Notes: generated by a model not told the origin, from the sequence alone. A stretch of 64,000 nt of DNA from Alphaproteobacteria bacterium (GCA_011087645.1 JAALLF010000002.1:310001-374000), one strand, 5' to 3'. Shown: positions 26,271-36,407, counted from the first letter of the stretch. Numbers and translations are program-made.

Positions 26271-26837
26271 ATGAATTCTGATCCTGCTAATCCAAATATT
26301 CTCGCCACCCGTATTCGGGATGGTAAGGCTTCCGGGACCCGGCGTGTTCCCATCGATTGCGGCCATTTCGATATGCGTATTGGCCGCGACGGGACGTGGT
26401 ATTATCGCGGCTCGGCAATTCAGCGTAAACCTTTGGTAACGCTGTTTTCATCGGTCCTGAAACGCGACGATGAGGGGCAGTTTTGGCTCGAGACGCCGGT
26501 CGAGCGAGGGCGCATAGATGTTGACGATGCTCCGTTCGTGGCGGTTGCATTGGATATCTCGGGTTCCGGCGATGCTCAGACGCTTATCTTCCATACAAAC
26601 CTGGACGAAACTGTGACAGCCGGCCCCGATCATCCCATCCGTGTCGATACAAACGCCGAGACCGGTGAACCATCTCCCTATATCCATATCCGCGAAGGCC
26701 TGGATGCTTTGATTGGGCGCGCTGTCTACTACCAGTTGGCCGACTTGGCCGTGAGTCGGCAAGGCGATGACGCGTTGGGGGTGTGGAGCGCGGGTCAATT
26801 CTTCGTGCTGGGATGGGCCGCCGAGGATGACGATTGA
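26271..26837 (+). CDS. DUF1285 domain-containing protein
   Basis: 188 residues. DUF1285 signatures are the GTWYYRGSAIQRKPLVTLFSSVL start, FWLETPVERGRIDVDDAPFVA and a C-terminal ALIGRAVYYQLADLA. Function unestablished. It starts 32 bp from the divergent moxR gene and leads the DUF1285-NUDIX-cca cluster, a syntenic order known from alphaproteobacteria. Confidence 0.92.
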   Translation: MNSDPANPNILATRIRDGKASGTRRVPIDCGHFDMRIGRDGTWYYRGSAIQRKPLVTLFSSVLKRDDEGQFWLETPVERGRIDVDDAPFVAVALDISGSGDAQTLIFHTNLDETVTAGPDHPIRVDTNAETGEPSPYIHIREGLDALIGRAVYYQLADLAVSRQGDDALGVWSAGQFFVLGWAAEDDD

Positions 26838-26838
26838 T

Positions 26839-27555
26839 ATGCAAATGTCCCGCACACAGGTCATCGAACGGATATCCGCCGCTCAGGACCAACTCGGCCG
26901 CCGCCGCGGGTCGGGGGCGGCGATCCGCCAAATGCTGCATGACGATACGCCGCTCGATCAACCGGTTGGCGCGCCAAACGGGGCGCCGGCCACACGCCGC
27001 GGCGATCACGATCTGAACGACGCCGATATGCGGCCCGACCCACCCCTGGTCCCGGCCGCCGTACTGGTGCCGCTGGTCGAGCGCGACGAGGGCTATACGG
27101 TGCTGTTGACCCAACGCGCGGCCGATCTGTCGAAGCATGCCGGGCAAATTAGCTTTCCCGGCGGGCGCATCGAGGACGATGACCCATCGCCCGAACTGGC
27201 GGCGCTGCGCGAAGCCGAGGAAGAGATCGGCCTTACAGCCGACTATGTGGACGTGATCGGCGATCTCGACATTTACGAGGTACGCACCGGATTCGAGGTG
27301 TTTCCCATTGTCGGGCTGGTGCGGCCGGGCTTTGATCTCACGCTCGATCAGGGTGAAGTGGCCGATGTGTTCGAAGTGCCTTTGTCGTTCGTGCTGGACC
27401 CGGGTAACCATCACCGTCAGGGCCGAACCTTTTACGGCAAGATGCGCTATTTCTATGTTCTGCCCTTCGAAGACCGCTACATTTGGGGTGCGACCGCCGG
27501 CATGCTGATCAACCTTTATGAAGTATTGAGCGGTGAAAAGGCAGCCTGGCGATGA
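26839..27555 (+). CDS. NUDIX hydrolase, CoA pyrophosphatase type
   Basis: 239 residues from ATG 26839, one base after the DUF1285 stop; ATG 26827 inside that gene is possible. The Nudix box spans residues 108-132 (GGRIE, then REAEEEIGL), preceded by the CoA-pyrophosphatase signature KHAGQISFPGG. Enzymes of this group (NudL/YeaB) hydrolyse CoA to 3',5'-ADP and 4'-phosphopantetheine. All metal-binding glutamates are present. Confidence 0.93.
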   Translation: MQMSRTQVIERISAAQDQLGRRRGSGAAIRQMLHDDTPLDQPVGAPNGAPATRRGDHDLNDADMRPDPPLVPAAVLVPLVERDEGYTVLLTQRAADLSKHAGQISFPGGRIEDDDPSPELAALREAEEEIGLTADYVDVIGDLDIYEVRTGFEVFPIVGLVRPGFDLTLDQGEVADVFEVPLSFVLDPGNHHRQGRTFYGKMRYFYVLPFEDRYIWGATAGMLINLYEVLSGEKAAWR

Positions 27556-27591
27556 CCCGTACCCCTGCCCGCAAGTAACCGTCTAACGCCC

Positions 27592-28866
27592 ATGAAGCCG
27601 GTTACTCATATCGATCCGCAACCGTGGATGATGGCGCCAGAATCGGTCGCTGTCATGGCGGCGCTCCACGCTGGCGAGACCCCGGATTCGGACGCGTTGG
27701 TGGCGCTGTTCGTTGGCGGTTGCGTGCGCGACAGCTTGCTAGGCCGCCCGGTCGGCGATATCGATATCGCGACGGTGCTGGCGCCGGAAGAGGTCTCTAA
27801 CCGATTGCAGGCGGCCGACTTGAAGGTCGTACCGACCGGTCTGGCCCATGGCACGGTCACCGCCGTCGCCGAGGGCAAACCGTTCGAGATCACCACCCTC
27901 AGGGTCGATGTGCGTACAGACGGACGGCGCGCCACGGTGTCGTTTACCAACGATTGGGCGGCCGACGCGGCGCGGCGCGATTTCACGGTCAACGCGCTAT
28001 TCGCCGATAGCGCCGGCGCCATCTTCGATCCGGTGGGCGGGCTGGCCGACATAAAGGCGCGGCGCATTCGCTTCGTTGGCGATGCGGAACAGCGCATTCG
28101 CGAAGATGTTCTGCGCCTGCTGCGGTTTTTCCGATTCTACGCCCAGTTCGGCGCCGCGCCACCGGATCGTGACGCGATCGCCGCCTGCGCGAAACTGGCT
28201 GACCTGCTGCCCACCCTGTCGAATGAACGGGTGGCCACCGAGCTGTTCAAACTGTTAGCCGCGCCCGACCCGGCGACCACCATGACACTGATGTCGGCCA
28301 ACGGTGTGTTGCGGCACTTTTTACCCGAGGCCCAAGAGATCGACCGGTTGGCGGCGTTGGTAACGGTCGACGGTATTGTCGATCACGCCGATCCCCTGCG
28401 GCGCTTGGCAGCCGGCCTCAAGATCGACGCGACCGGTGCCGACGCCATCGCCGATCGTCTGCGGCTTTCGAACGCCGATCGGGCCCGTTTGGCTAAACTT
28501 GTCGAATCGGCCGGTCGTTTCAATCGGGATATGAGTGATCCGGCAAGGCGAGCGACATTGTATCGTCTGGGCGCCGATCTGTGGCGCGACCGGGTGTTGA
28601 TCGATTGGGCTGAGGAAATCGCTCTCGGTACGCCGCAGAACCGCCACACCACCGACGGTTGGCGGGAGCTTTATGAATTACCCGAGGAATGGACAGCGCC
28701 CGTATTTCCCGTGCAGGGAAACGACGTCTTGGCGCTCGGCGTGCCGGCGGGACCGGCGGTTGGCCGTTACCTCGCGCAAATCGAGGCGTGGTGGATAGAC
28801 GGTGGATTCGTCGCCAACCGTGCGGCTTGCCTCGACCGATTATCGGAAGTGATCGGCAAAGATTAG
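27592..28866 (+). CDS. cca: CCA tRNA nucleotidyltransferase
   Basis: 424 residues. Adds or repairs the CCA end of tRNAs. Class II nucleotidyltransferase motifs: GGCVRD (42-47), the catalytic aspartates in GDIDIA (55-60), the RRDFTVNAL motif near 128 and REDVLRLLRFFRF for template-like nucleotide selection. Downstream of the NUDIX gene by 36 bp. Some genomes split this into A- and CC-adding forms; one gene is present here, suggesting full CCA addition. Confidence 0.94.
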   Translation: MKPVTHIDPQPWMMAPESVAVMAALHAGETPDSDALVALFVGGCVRDSLLGRPVGDIDIATVLAPEEVSNRLQAADLKVVPTGLAHGTVTAVAEGKPFEITTLRVDVRTDGRRATVSFTNDWAADAARRDFTVNALFADSAGAIFDPVGGLADIKARRIRFVGDAEQRIREDVLRLLRFFRFYAQFGAAPPDRDAIAACAKLADLLPTLSNERVATELFKLLAAPDPATTMTLMSANGVLRHFLPEAQEIDRLAALVTVDGIVDHADPLRRLAAGLKIDATGADAIADRLRLSNADRARLAKLVESAGRFNRDMSDPARRATLYRLGADLWRDRVLIDWAEEIALGTPQNRHTTDGWRELYELPEEWTAPVFPVQGNDVLALGVPAGPAVGRYLAQIEAWWIDGGFVANRAACLDRLSEVIGKD

Positions 28867-28880
28867 CGCGTGGCGATTCG

Positions 28881-29462
28881 CTACTTGGTGCGAACCAGCG
28901 TGCCTTCCAATCGTAGTTCGACCTTCTCGTCTTGCATGCGCAGGAACGAAATATCCATACCCTTTTCGGTCAAAGTGCGCCGATAGACCTGAAGTTCCGA
29001 GCCGCCGTTGGCGCTGATCGCCATCGAGTAGACGGTCATCGCGCCATCTTCGATGGTGGCCCAGCGCATGGGCTCACCGCGCAACGGGTTGGGCAGTTCG
29101 GCCTTTTGAAACAGGCCGCCCTTCGGCGCCAGAATGAACACGTCGTCTTTGTCTTCCAGCGGAATGAAGTTTTCCTCCACCTCCCGGCGTTTTACGTCGT
29201 CGCCGACGCGTTCACCGTCGGCGCCGCGCACCACGGTGATCCATTTGACCGTGAATCCGCCTTCCTTGAAGGGCGCCACGGTGACATCGAGATCGCGTTT
29301 TTCGGTGACGTTTTCGTTGATGCGTTCGGCGGTGCCGCTGCCGACATAGGAGCCGTAGAACTTGTCCTGTCCGTCGGCTGCCATTACCGCGCTGGTGGCG
29401 AAAGTGAGCGAAGCGGCAGTGAAAATCACCAACAGAAGCGAGTTAAGGGAGCGCATAGACAT
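28881..29462 (-). CDS. Secreted protein of unknown family, paralogue 1
   Basis: 193 residues with a signal peptide (LLLVIFTAASLTFATSA, cleavage near MAAD). Mature part is beta-rich: FYGSYVGSG (35-43), RDLDVTVAPF, GGFTVKWITVVRG, then WATIEDGAMTVYSMAI and a YRRTL strand. It is clearly homologous to the next gene (46 bp upstream), sharing FYGxYxGSGxAE, RDLDV, GFxVxW and the closing YxRTL block. I do not recognise the family; a calycin- or lipocalin-like barrel is only a guess. Convergent with cca. Confidence 0.85.
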   Translation of the reverse strand: MSMRSLNSLLLVIFTAASLTFATSAVMAADGQDKFYGSYVGSGTAERINENVTEKRDLDVTVAPFKEGGFTVKWITVVRGADGERVGDDVKRREVEENFIPLEDKDDVFILAPKGGLFQKAELPNPLRGEPMRWATIEDGAMTVYSMAISANGGSELQVYRRTLTEKGMDISFLRMQDEKVELRLEGTLVRTK

Positions 29463-29507
29463 GGCTAAAATTCCTATTTGTAGGCGTCACGCGAAAGCCG
29501 TGCGCCG

Positions 29508-30068
29508 TCAGTCACCGACTTTCACCAACCGCGCTTCGACCTGGCGCAGAGGTTCGCCGTCAGCAGTATTGACGAAGTTCAGGGTCATGCCGGTGCCGCT
29601 GAGGGTTCGATTATAGGTCTGTACCGTATAGCTGCCATTATCGCTCACCCGCATGACGTTCACCGTCAGGGTTTGGTCGAGGACGCGAGCCCAGATCAGG
29701 CCGCCCTTCATGGCGTCGGTCGCTGACTTGGAGGTGAAAACGTTGGGCCGCTCGCTGGGCGAAAAGGCCACCCGGGCACTGCGTTTGCGCACGTCGGGAT
29801 TATTGGGGTCGCCACCGCCGCGAATCACACTCGTCCATTCCACATAGAACCCGTTGGCCTCCGGTCCGATGCGCACATCGAGATCGCGCACCGTCACGCC
29901 AAAGTACAAACTGTCTTCGTTCTCGGCGATGCCGGAGCCTTGGTAATGGCCGTAGAAAGCATCGACGGGCAAATTCTGAGCCTGCGCCGTAAGGGGAGTG
30001 GCCAACACCCATATAACGAACCCCGCAATAACCGCGCGGGCCGCCGCGTGTGTCAATTTTCGAAGCAT
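29508..30068 (-). CDS. Secreted protein of unknown family, paralogue 2
   Basis: 186 residues; signal peptide with hydrophobic core AVIAGFVIWVLATPL and cleavage near AQA. Mature part FYGHYQGSGIAE (38-49), RDLDVRIGPE, GFYVEWTSVIRGG, WARVLDQTLTVNVM and YNRTLSG match paralogue 1 block by block at modest identity. First gene of the pair; the two likely arose by tandem duplication. Function unknown. Confidence 0.85.
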   Translation of the reverse strand: MLRKLTHAAARAVIAGFVIWVLATPLTAQAQNLPVDAFYGHYQGSGIAENEDSLYFGVTVRDLDVRIGPEANGFYVEWTSVIRGGGDPNNPDVRKRSARVAFSPSERPNVFTSKSATDAMKGGLIWARVLDQTLTVNVMRVSDNGSYTVQTYNRTLSGTGMTLNFVNTADGEPLRQVEARLVKVGD

Positions 30069-30201
30069 GAAACCACCCTCTCAATCCCTGCAAACAACTG
30101 GTGCGCGCTAGTGTAGCGGGCACGAGACAACTTCGCCATATGGTGCACTAATTGTGAACGGCAACATTCTAACCGTTGGTAAAGGTCGGTTAGGGCGTTG
30201 G

Positions 30202-31086
30202 TCACGTCCAAGTGGCGTGGGGCGGTAGGGACATCAGAATCGCGTCTACATTGCCGCCGGTCTTCAGACCGAATTGTGTGCCCCGGTCGTACAGCAGATT
30301 AAACTCAACATAGCGGCCCCGGCGCTCCAGCTGGTGGGCGCGCTGCGCCTCGGTCCAGGGTTCGTCCCGGTGGCGTCGAACAAGTTGCGGATAGACCTTA
30401 AGAAACGCCTTGCCCACCGCTTGGGTGAAGTCGAAGTCGGCCTGCCAGTCACCGGTGTCCAGATTGTCATAGAAGATGCCGCCCACGCCGCGCGCCTCAT
30501 TGCGGTGGGGCAGATAGAAATATTCATCGCACCATTTCTTGAATCGGGCGTAGTAATCGTCGCCATGGGCGTCGCAGGCGCGTTCTAACGCGCCATGGAA
30601 TGAGGCGGTGTCGCCGTCGTCGGGATACATCGGGGTGAGGTCTGCGCCGCCACCGAACCAGCCCTGGCTGGTGACAATGTGGCGTGTATTCATGTGAACC
30701 GCGGGGACGAGCGGCGATTGTGGGTGGGCGACCAGGGAAATGCCGGAGGCCCAAAACCGGCCATCGGCGCCGGCGCCGGCGATTTGCTGTCGAAAGGCTT
30801 CGGAAAAGGTCCCCATGACGGTCGAGACATTAACCCCGACCTTTTCGAAGACCCGGCCGTGCATGATTGACATCACACCGCCGCCGCCATCTGTCCCATC
30901 GTCCTCATCGGGCCGCCGCCACGGGGTTCGCGCGAACCGCCCGGCGGGACGGTCGGTGAAGGTGCCGGTAAGCTCGTCTTCGATGGCCTCGAAGGCGGCG
31001 CAGATTTGGTTGCGCAGGGATTCGAACCACGCCTTCGCGAGGTCCTTTTGTTGCTCGACGGTATCTTGGTCGACGGATGGCGGCAT
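30202..31086 (-). CDS. hemF: Oxygen-dependent coproporphyrinogen III oxidase
   Basis: 294 residues. Converts coproporphyrinogen III to protoporphyrinogen IX with O2 in haem biosynthesis, implying aerobic growth. Recognisable blocks: [24 protein letters not shown] N-terminal segment, [33 protein letters not shown] and [16 protein letters not shown]. Its ATG directly abuts the trmL stop. Haem made here would serve the cytochromes b and c1 encoded 1.5 kb away, though no regulatory link is visible. Confidence 0.97.
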   Translation of the reverse strand: MPPSVDQDTVEQQKDLAKAWFESLRNQICAAFEAIEDELTGTFTDRPAGRFARTPWRRPDEDDGTDGGGGVMSIMHGRVFEKVGVNVSTVMGTFSEAFRQQIAGAGADGRFWASGISLVAHPQSPLVPAVHMNTRHIVTSQGWFGGGADLTPMYPDDGDTASFHGALERACDAHGDDYYARFKKWCDEYFYLPHRNEARGVGGIFYDNLDTGDWQADFDFTQAVGKAFLKVYPQLVRRHRDEPWTEAQRAHQLERRGRYVEFNLLYDRGTQFGLKTGGNVDAILMSLPPHATWT

Positions 31087-31548
31087 TTAAACGGGGCCCG
31101 GCAGTTGTTCGGTTTGGCGCAATGCTTCCCCCAATACCATAGCTGCCGCGACGGCGACATTGAGCGAGCGCATTTCTGGCACCATCGGTATGCGCACGGC
31201 CTCGTCGACAAATTGGCGGACGTCATCGGGAACTCCGTCGGACTCGCGGCCGACCATCAGCGTGTCGTCGGCGCTAAAGTTGAAATCGACGTAATCGATG
31301 GTTGCGCGCGTGGTCAGCAGGATTAAGCGTCCGTGGGGTTCGGGGCGATCGATATAGGACTGCCAGGAGTTGTGCCGAACAAGGTCGGTGTGATTGAGAT
31401 AGTCCATGCCGGCACGCCGCAGATGTTTGTCGGTCATGACAAACCCGGCCGGCTCTATGAAATCGACGGCGATGCCGAGGCAGGCGGCAAGGCGCAACAT
31501 GGTGCCGGTGTTTTGCGGAATGTCGGGTTGGTACAAAGCTAGTCGCAT
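31087..31548 (-). CDS. trmL: tRNA (cytidine/uridine(34)-2'-O)-methyltransferase TrmL
   Basis: 153 residues. SPOUT knot methyltransferase that 2'-O-methylates the wobble base of leucine tRNAs. Motifs: LYQPDIPQNTGTMLRLAACLG at the N-terminus, VGRESDGVP (motif 2) and MVPEMRSLNVAVAAAMVLGE (motif 3, SAM-binding knot). Length matches TrmL. Operon with hemF. Confidence 0.95.
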   Translation of the reverse strand: MRLALYQPDIPQNTGTMLRLAACLGIAVDFIEPAGFVMTDKHLRRAGMDYLNHTDLVRHNSWQSYIDRPEPHGRLILLTTRATIDYVDFNFSADDTLMVGRESDGVPDDVRQFVDEAVRIPMVPEMRSLNVAVAAAMVLGEALRQTEQLPGPV

Positions 31549-31834
31549 TCGGGTTTGTAACCGTCGGTTTGTCTAGCGCCAAATCGGCAATTGTCAGGCA
31601 TCGCGCGGACTTGGCAAATCAGCGGCAATTCGACTATATGCGGTGTATCCGTGTGGTTGGCGTACTAATTATGGATGTTGCGCCGATCCGGTGAATTCTT
31701 GCGCCGAGTGGGGGAGGCCCTCGTTGCGGCACGGTGTCACATTGCGTTTGCGCCCTCGAAACGCATATGCAGCGGTGTGAATGGGGGAAGCAGCAGTGCA
31801 CTGCGCTGCACGCTGCGCGAAAGGGAGTTTCCCG

Positions 31835-32380
31835 ATGACTGATCATGCAAGTGGACCGGACGAACAGCCGGAAAGCCGCAGAGATTTCTTATATCTTACC
31901 GCCGGCTTGTTTACCGGCGCGGGCGCGGCCCTGGCGTTGTGGCCGTTCATCCATTCGATGAACCCCTCCGCCGATGTGTTGGCGCTGTCGACCACGGAAG
32001 TCGACATCTCGCCGGTCGAAGTGGGTCAATCGATCACCGTAATCTGGCAGAAAAAACCGGTATTTATCCGGCGTCGCACGGCTGAGGAAATCGAAGTCGC
32101 CGAACAGGAACCGCTTGCCGATTTGCCCGACCCCGAAAGTGACGCGGATCGCGTGATCAAACCGGAATGGCTGGTCGTGGTCGGTGTATGTACTCATTTG
32201 GGCTGCATACCGCTGGGCCAGAAGCCAAGCGAGGTGCGCGGTGAATGGGATGGCTGGTTCTGCCCGTGTCATGGGTCCCACTACGACACCTCGGGACGCA
32301 TTCGCAAAGGCCCGGCGCCGACTAATTTGCCGGTGCCGAAGTATGAATTCGTCGACGATACAACCCTTCTAATCGGCTGA
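31835..32380 (+). CDS. petA: Ubiquinol-cytochrome c reductase, Rieske iron-sulfur subunit
   Basis: 181 residues from ATG 31835 with AAAGGGAG upstream; the longer frame from 31781 has no such site. Tat signal SRRDFL (14-19) followed by the single membrane anchor ([15 protein letters not shown]). Rieske [2Fe-2S] motifs CTHLGC and CPCHGSHYD are both intact. Head of petABC, which forms the cytochrome bc1 complex oxidising ubiquinol and reducing cytochrome c in the inner membrane. The 286 bp upstream have no gene and should hold the promoter; no site could be identified by eye. Confidence 0.97.
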   Translation: MTDHASGPDEQPESRRDFLYLTAGLFTGAGAALALWPFIHSMNPSADVLALSTTEVDISPVEVGQSITVIWQKKPVFIRRRTAEEIEVAEQEPLADLPDPESDADRVIKPEWLVVVGVCTHLGCIPLGQKPSEVRGEWDGWFCPCHGSHYDTSGRIRKGPAPTNLPVPKYEFVDDTTLLIG

Positions 32381-32393
32381 GGCAGAGCGACAG

Positions 32394-33713
32394 ATGAGCG
32401 CACATACGCAACCTAGCGGATCTTCTGGCAACGGCCTGGTCAAATGGATCGATAGCCGCCTGCCGGTCTTCACCTATCTGCAAAAGGAATATGGCGAGTT
32501 TCCGGCGCCGCGGAACTTTAACTACTGGTGGAACTTCGGCGCGATTTTGACGTTCATGCTCGTGCTGATGATCTTCACGGGCATTTTCCTCGCCATGCAG
32601 TACACCCCGCATGTGGATTTGGCCTTTGATTCGGTCGAGCGGATCATGCGCGATGTTAATTACGGCTGGCTGCTGCGTTATATGCATGCAAACGGCGCCA
32701 CCTTCTTCTTTATCGCGGTCTATATCCATATTTTCCGCGGTCTGTACTACGGTTCGTATAAAAATCCGCGCGAACTGTTGTGGATCTTCGGTGTCGTGAT
32801 TCTGGTTCTGATGATGGCGACGGCTTTCATGGGCTATGTGCTGCCTTGGGGTCAATTGAGCCTCTGGGGCGCCACGGTCATCACCAACCTGTTTTCGGCC
32901 ATACCGCTGGTTGGCGATGCGGTCGTGACCTGGTTGTGGGGTGGCTTTGTGGTCGATAACCCGACCCTCAACCGGTTCTTCTCGTTACATTTCCTGCTGC
33001 CATTTGTAATTTTCGGCGTCGTGGTTCTGCATGTGATCGCGTTGCATGTCACGGGGTCCAACAATCCGTTGGGCATCGACCCGAAGGGGCCGCAGGACAC
33101 AATTCCTTTCCACCCCTATTACACGGCCAAAGACAGTTTCGGCTTAGCCATATGGGTGACACTATTCGCCGCTGTGGTGTTTTTCGCGCCTAACTTCTTT
33201 GGCGAGCCGGAGAACTATCTCAAGGCCAATCCGCTCGTGACGCCAGCAGAGATTGTGCCCGAATGGTACTTCCTGCCGTTTTTCGCGATCCTTCGCTCTG
33301 TCGATTTCAACGTCTGGTTCATTGACGCCAAGCTGGGCGGTGTGATCGCGATGTTTGGCTCGATCCTCTTGTTGTTCGTCGTGCCTTGGCTTGATCGGTC
33401 GAAAGTGCGCAGCGCTAGGTTCCGTCCGATCTACAAATGGTTTTTCTGGATCCTTATCCTCGATTGTTTCCTGTTGGGATTTGTTGGCGCCCACTCGCCG
33501 GCCGACCAGGTTTTCGACGGCGTCGAAGGGCTGCTATTTATCGACCTCGGTCATGTGGGTACGGCTTGGTACTTCATCCACTTTCTTGTGCTGTTGCCGG
33601 TATTGGGGATGGTTGAAAAACCCAAACCGTTGCCGACGAGTATTGCAGAACCGGTTCTTGGAGGCGGCCAGGCCGCCACCGGGGCCGCGGCTAAGCCGAT
33701 GGAGAAGGCATGA
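32394..33713 (+). CDS. petB: Cytochrome b of the bc1 complex
   Basis: 439 residues with eight or nine membrane helices. Carries haem bL and bH and both quinone sites. Visible signatures: NYWWNFG near the N-terminus, [13 protein letters not shown] (haem ligand), [17 protein letters not shown] (Qo site), the PEWYFLPFF motif and FSLHFLLPF region. The C-terminal extension after VEKPKPLP is short and Ala/Gly-rich. 13 bp after petA, overlapping petC. Confidence 0.98.
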   Translation: MSAHTQPSGSSGNGLVKWIDSRLPVFTYLQKEYGEFPAPRNFNYWWNFGAILTFMLVLMIFTGIFLAMQYTPHVDLAFDSVERIMRDVNYGWLLRYMHANGATFFFIAVYIHIFRGLYYGSYKNPRELLWIFGVVILVLMMATAFMGYVLPWGQLSLWGATVITNLFSAIPLVGDAVVTWLWGGFVVDNPTLNRFFSLHFLLPFVIFGVVVLHVIALHVTGSNNPLGIDPKGPQDTIPFHPYYTAKDSFGLAIWVTLFAAVVFFAPNFFGEPENYLKANPLVTPAEIVPEWYFLPFFAILRSVDFNVWFIDAKLGGVIAMFGSILLLFVVPWLDRSKVRSARFRPIYKWFFWILILDCFLLGFVGAHSPADQVFDGVEGLLFIDLGHVGTAWYFIHFLVLLPVLGMVEKPKPLPTSIAEPVLGGGQAATGAAAKPMEKA

Positions 33714-34501
33714 TGGATATCGGCAATAAGATTACTCGGGTTACGGCCACGGCCATTGTTGCCGGATTGACGCTCATAGCGGGGACAGCCGGTGCGATCG
33801 CAGCCGGCGATGCCGAAAGTCCGGAATCCCAGAATTGGGCGTTCAACGGTGTTTTCGGCAAGTTCGATAAAGCTTCAATCCAGCGCGGATTGCAGGTTTA
33901 CATTGAGAATTGTTCGGCCTGCCATTCTCTTGAACAGTTGGCGTATCGCAACCTTTTCGATCTTGGATTCAACATCGACGAAGTCAAAGAAATTGCGGCG
34001 CAATACGAAGTGACTGACGGACCGGACGAATTTGGCGACATGTTCGAACGGCCCGCTATCCCGTCAGATCGGTTTGTCCTGCCATTTCCCAACGAGAACG
34101 CGGCTCGGGCATCCAACAATGGCGCATTTCCACCTGATTTTTCGGTGTTGGCCAAGGCCCACCCGTCTGGGCCGGACTTCATCTATGCGATCCTGACCGG
34201 CTTTAAGGACGAACCTCCTGAGGGTGTCGAGCTGGCCGAGGGAATGAATTACAATCCGTTCTTTGCCGGTGGCCAAATCGCCATGGCGCCGCCACTGTTC
34301 GAGGATGGCATTGAATATACCGACGGCACCGCGGCGACCGTCCAACAACAGGCGTGGGACGTCACCAACTTCCTGCAATGGGCCGCAGAGCCGGAGATGG
34401 AGGATCGCAAGCGGATCGGCTGGAAGGTGGTTCTGTTTCTCCTGGTCTTGAGCGGGCTACTCTATGCCGCCAAACGGCAAACTTGGGCAAGGTTGCACTA
34501 G
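33710..34501 (+). CDS. petC: Cytochrome c1
   Basis: 263 residues, starting inside the petB stop (ATGATGG). Signal peptide, haem c site CSACH (68-72), an [10 protein letters not shown] segment that supplies the axial Met, and a C-terminal membrane helix [15 protein letters not shown]. Transfers electrons from the Rieske protein to soluble or membrane cytochrome c. Followed by a strong terminator. Confidence 0.97.
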   Translation: MMDIGNKITRVTATAIVAGLTLIAGTAGAIAAGDAESPESQNWAFNGVFGKFDKASIQRGLQVYIENCSACHSLEQLAYRNLFDLGFNIDEVKEIAAQYEVTDGPDEFGDMFERPAIPSDRFVLPFPNENAARASNNGAFPPDFSVLAKAHPSGPDFIYAILTGFKDEPPEGVELAEGMNYNPFFAGGQIAMAPPLFEDGIEYTDGTAATVQQQAWDVTNFLQWAAEPEMEDRKRIGWKVVLFLLVLSGLLYAAKRQTWARLH

Positions 34502-34520
34502 GCGCGAAAAACAAGAGTTG

Positions 34521-34559
34521 AAAAAAAGGCCGTCGGCGCTAGCGCTGGCGGCCTTTTTT
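34521..34559 (+). terminator. Terminator of petABC
   Basis: A-run, then GGCCG(TC)GGCGCTAGCGCTGGCGGCC-type hairpin followed by TTTTTT; outer arms AAAAAAAGGCCG and CGGCCTTTTTT. Ends the petABC transcript 20 bp after the petC stop. Confidence 0.9.
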
Positions 34560-34626
34560 GTTTTTGGGAGGTGACGGCGCGCGCGACTGGTGGTAGCCAA
34601 CAGGGAACTAAAACAGGGGAGAGATC

Positions 34627-35511
34627 ATGGCTCGCGAAACGATCGTCACTTGCGCCGTCACCGGCGGCCACATGAATTTTCACAAACATCCCAATTTCCC
34701 AATCACGCCCAAGCAGATCGCCGAAGCCTGTCTGGAAGCGCGCGCCGCCGGCGCGGCGGTGGCCCATATTCATGTTCGAGATCCGGAGACCGGCGCGCGT
34801 TCGGCCGACCCGGCGCATTTTCGCGAGGTGGTTGAGCGCATTCGCGATTCCGGCAGCGACATTCTGATCAACTTGACGACCGGCGAGGGTGGACGGTTCG
34901 TACCTAGCGACGACGATCCGCGGGTTGCCGGCGAGGGAACCACGCTAAATCCACCCGAGGTGCGGGTACGCCATGTGCTCGAATTGCGGCCCGATATCTG
35001 CACCCTCGATATGGGGACGATGAATTTCGGCGAGCATGTGTTCATGAACACCCCGGGGCATTTGCGCCAAATGGCCGCGTTCATTAAGGACGCCGGGGTA
35101 AAGCCCGAGCTCGAAGTGTTCGAGGCCGGCCATATCCGCCTGGCCAATGAATTCATCGAACAGGGGTTGGTGGAATCACCGCCGCTGTTCCAGCTGTGTT
35201 TAGGCATTGCCTATGGGGCGCCGGCGACGCCGAAAATGGTGCAGGCGATGCACGATATGCTGCCGGCGAACGCCAATTGGGCGGCCTTCGGCATCAGCCG
35301 TTGGGAATTTCCCATCGTTGCCGAGGTGGTAAATTCCGGCGGCCATGTGCGGGTCGGGCTGGAGGATAATCTGTATCTGGGCAAGGGCGAATTCGGCACC
35401 AATGGTCAGCTTGTCGACAAAGCGGTGCGGATCATGCGCGAGCTTGATGCGGAACCGGTTGAGCCGGCGCGCGCGGCTGAGATGCTCGAACTGTTGCCCC
35501 GTCAGCAATGA
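34627..35511 (+). CDS. BKACE-family beta-keto acid cleavage enzyme (DUF849)
   Basis: 294 residues; GGGGAG precedes the ATG. The family condenses a beta-keto acid with acetyl-CoA and cleaves it (first known member: 3-keto-5-aminohexanoate cleavage enzyme of lysine fermentation); it needs Zn. H47 and H49 of AHIHVRDP are the metal ligands; TCAVTGGHMN at the N-terminus and NLTTGEGG supply other active-site residues. Substrate cannot be told. Overlaps mtnP by 4 nt, so the two are co-translated, an unusual partnership. Confidence 0.92.
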   Translation: MARETIVTCAVTGGHMNFHKHPNFPITPKQIAEACLEARAAGAAVAHIHVRDPETGARSADPAHFREVVERIRDSGSDILINLTTGEGGRFVPSDDDPRVAGEGTTLNPPEVRVRHVLELRPDICTLDMGTMNFGEHVFMNTPGHLRQMAAFIKDAGVKPELEVFEAGHIRLANEFIEQGLVESPPLFQLCLGIAYGAPATPKMVQAMHDMLPANANWAAFGISRWEFPIVAEVVNSGGHVRVGLEDNLYLGKGEFGTNGQLVDKAVRIMRELDAEPVEPARAAEMLELLPRQQ

Positions 35512-36407
35512 GCGCCGACGCGGAGCCGGGCACGCCGCCGACGCTGGGGATATTGGGCGGCAGCGGTATCTACGATATCGACGGCCTCAACGATGTACGC
35601 TGGCAACGGGTCGAATCGCCCTTTGGCGAGCCCTCCGACGAGTTGATGTTCGGCAACCTCGATGGTTTGCCGGTGGTGTTTTTGCCGCGCCATGGCAGGG
35701 GCCATCGGGTGCCGCCGAGCGAGCTGAACTTTCGCGCCAATATCGATGCCCTGAAGCGCGCCGGCGTGACCGAGATTATCTCGTTGTCGGCGGTGGGCTC
35801 GTTGCGTGAAGACTTGCCGCCGGGCGCGTTCGTTCTGGTCGACCAGTTTATCGACCGCACCTTCGCACGAACCAAATCGTTTTTTGAGACCGGGTTGGTC
35901 GCCCACGTTTCCATGGCCGATCCGATGTGTGGCCGGTTGGCAGGCCACTTGTCTGGTGCGGCGCAAGACGTGGGGATCGATTGCCGCGAGGGCGGCACCT
36001 ACATGGTGATGGAGGGGCCGCAATTTTCCACCAAGGCCGAATCCGAACTCTACCGGTCGTGGGGCTGTTCGGTGATCGGCATGACCAACATGCCGGAAGC
36101 CAAATTGGCGCGCGAGGCCGAGCTTTGCTACGCCACCGTGGCCATGGTCACCGACTATGATTGTTGGCACCCCGACCATGACGCAGTGACCGTCGATCAG
36201 GTAATCAAGATCCTATTGGAAAACGCCGATAAGGCCCGTGCGCTCATTCGCGCCGTGGCGCCACGATTGATCGACCGCGATAGGCAATGTTTACGCGGCT
36301 GTCACACCGCGCTGGATGCTGCGGTAATTACTGCGCCCGACGCTCGCGATCCGCTGATCGCTGCTCGGCTCGATGCGGTTGCGGGTCGAATAATCACGCA
36401 AAAATAA
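35508..36407 (+). CDS. mtnP: S-methyl-5'-thioadenosine phosphorylase
   Basis: 299 residues. Phosphorolyses methylthioadenosine (by-product of polyamine synthesis) to adenine and methylthioribose-1-phosphate for methionine salvage. Motifs: LGILGGSGIYDI, phosphate-binding FLPRHGRGH, SAVGSL, and the base/ribose site MEGPQFSTKAES with GMTNMPEAKLAREAE. These favour MTAP over purine nucleoside phosphorylase. ATGA-coupled to the BKACE gene. Confidence 0.95.
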   Translation: MSADAEPGTPPTLGILGGSGIYDIDGLNDVRWQRVESPFGEPSDELMFGNLDGLPVVFLPRHGRGHRVPPSELNFRANIDALKRAGVTEIISLSAVGSLREDLPPGAFVLVDQFIDRTFARTKSFFETGLVAHVSMADPMCGRLAGHLSGAAQDVGIDCREGGTYMVMEGPQFSTKAESELYRSWGCSVIGMTNMPEAKLAREAELCYATVAMVTDYDCWHPDHDAVTVDQVIKILLENADKARALIRAVAPRLIDRDRQCLRGCHTALDAAVITAPDARDPLIAARLDAVAGRIITQK

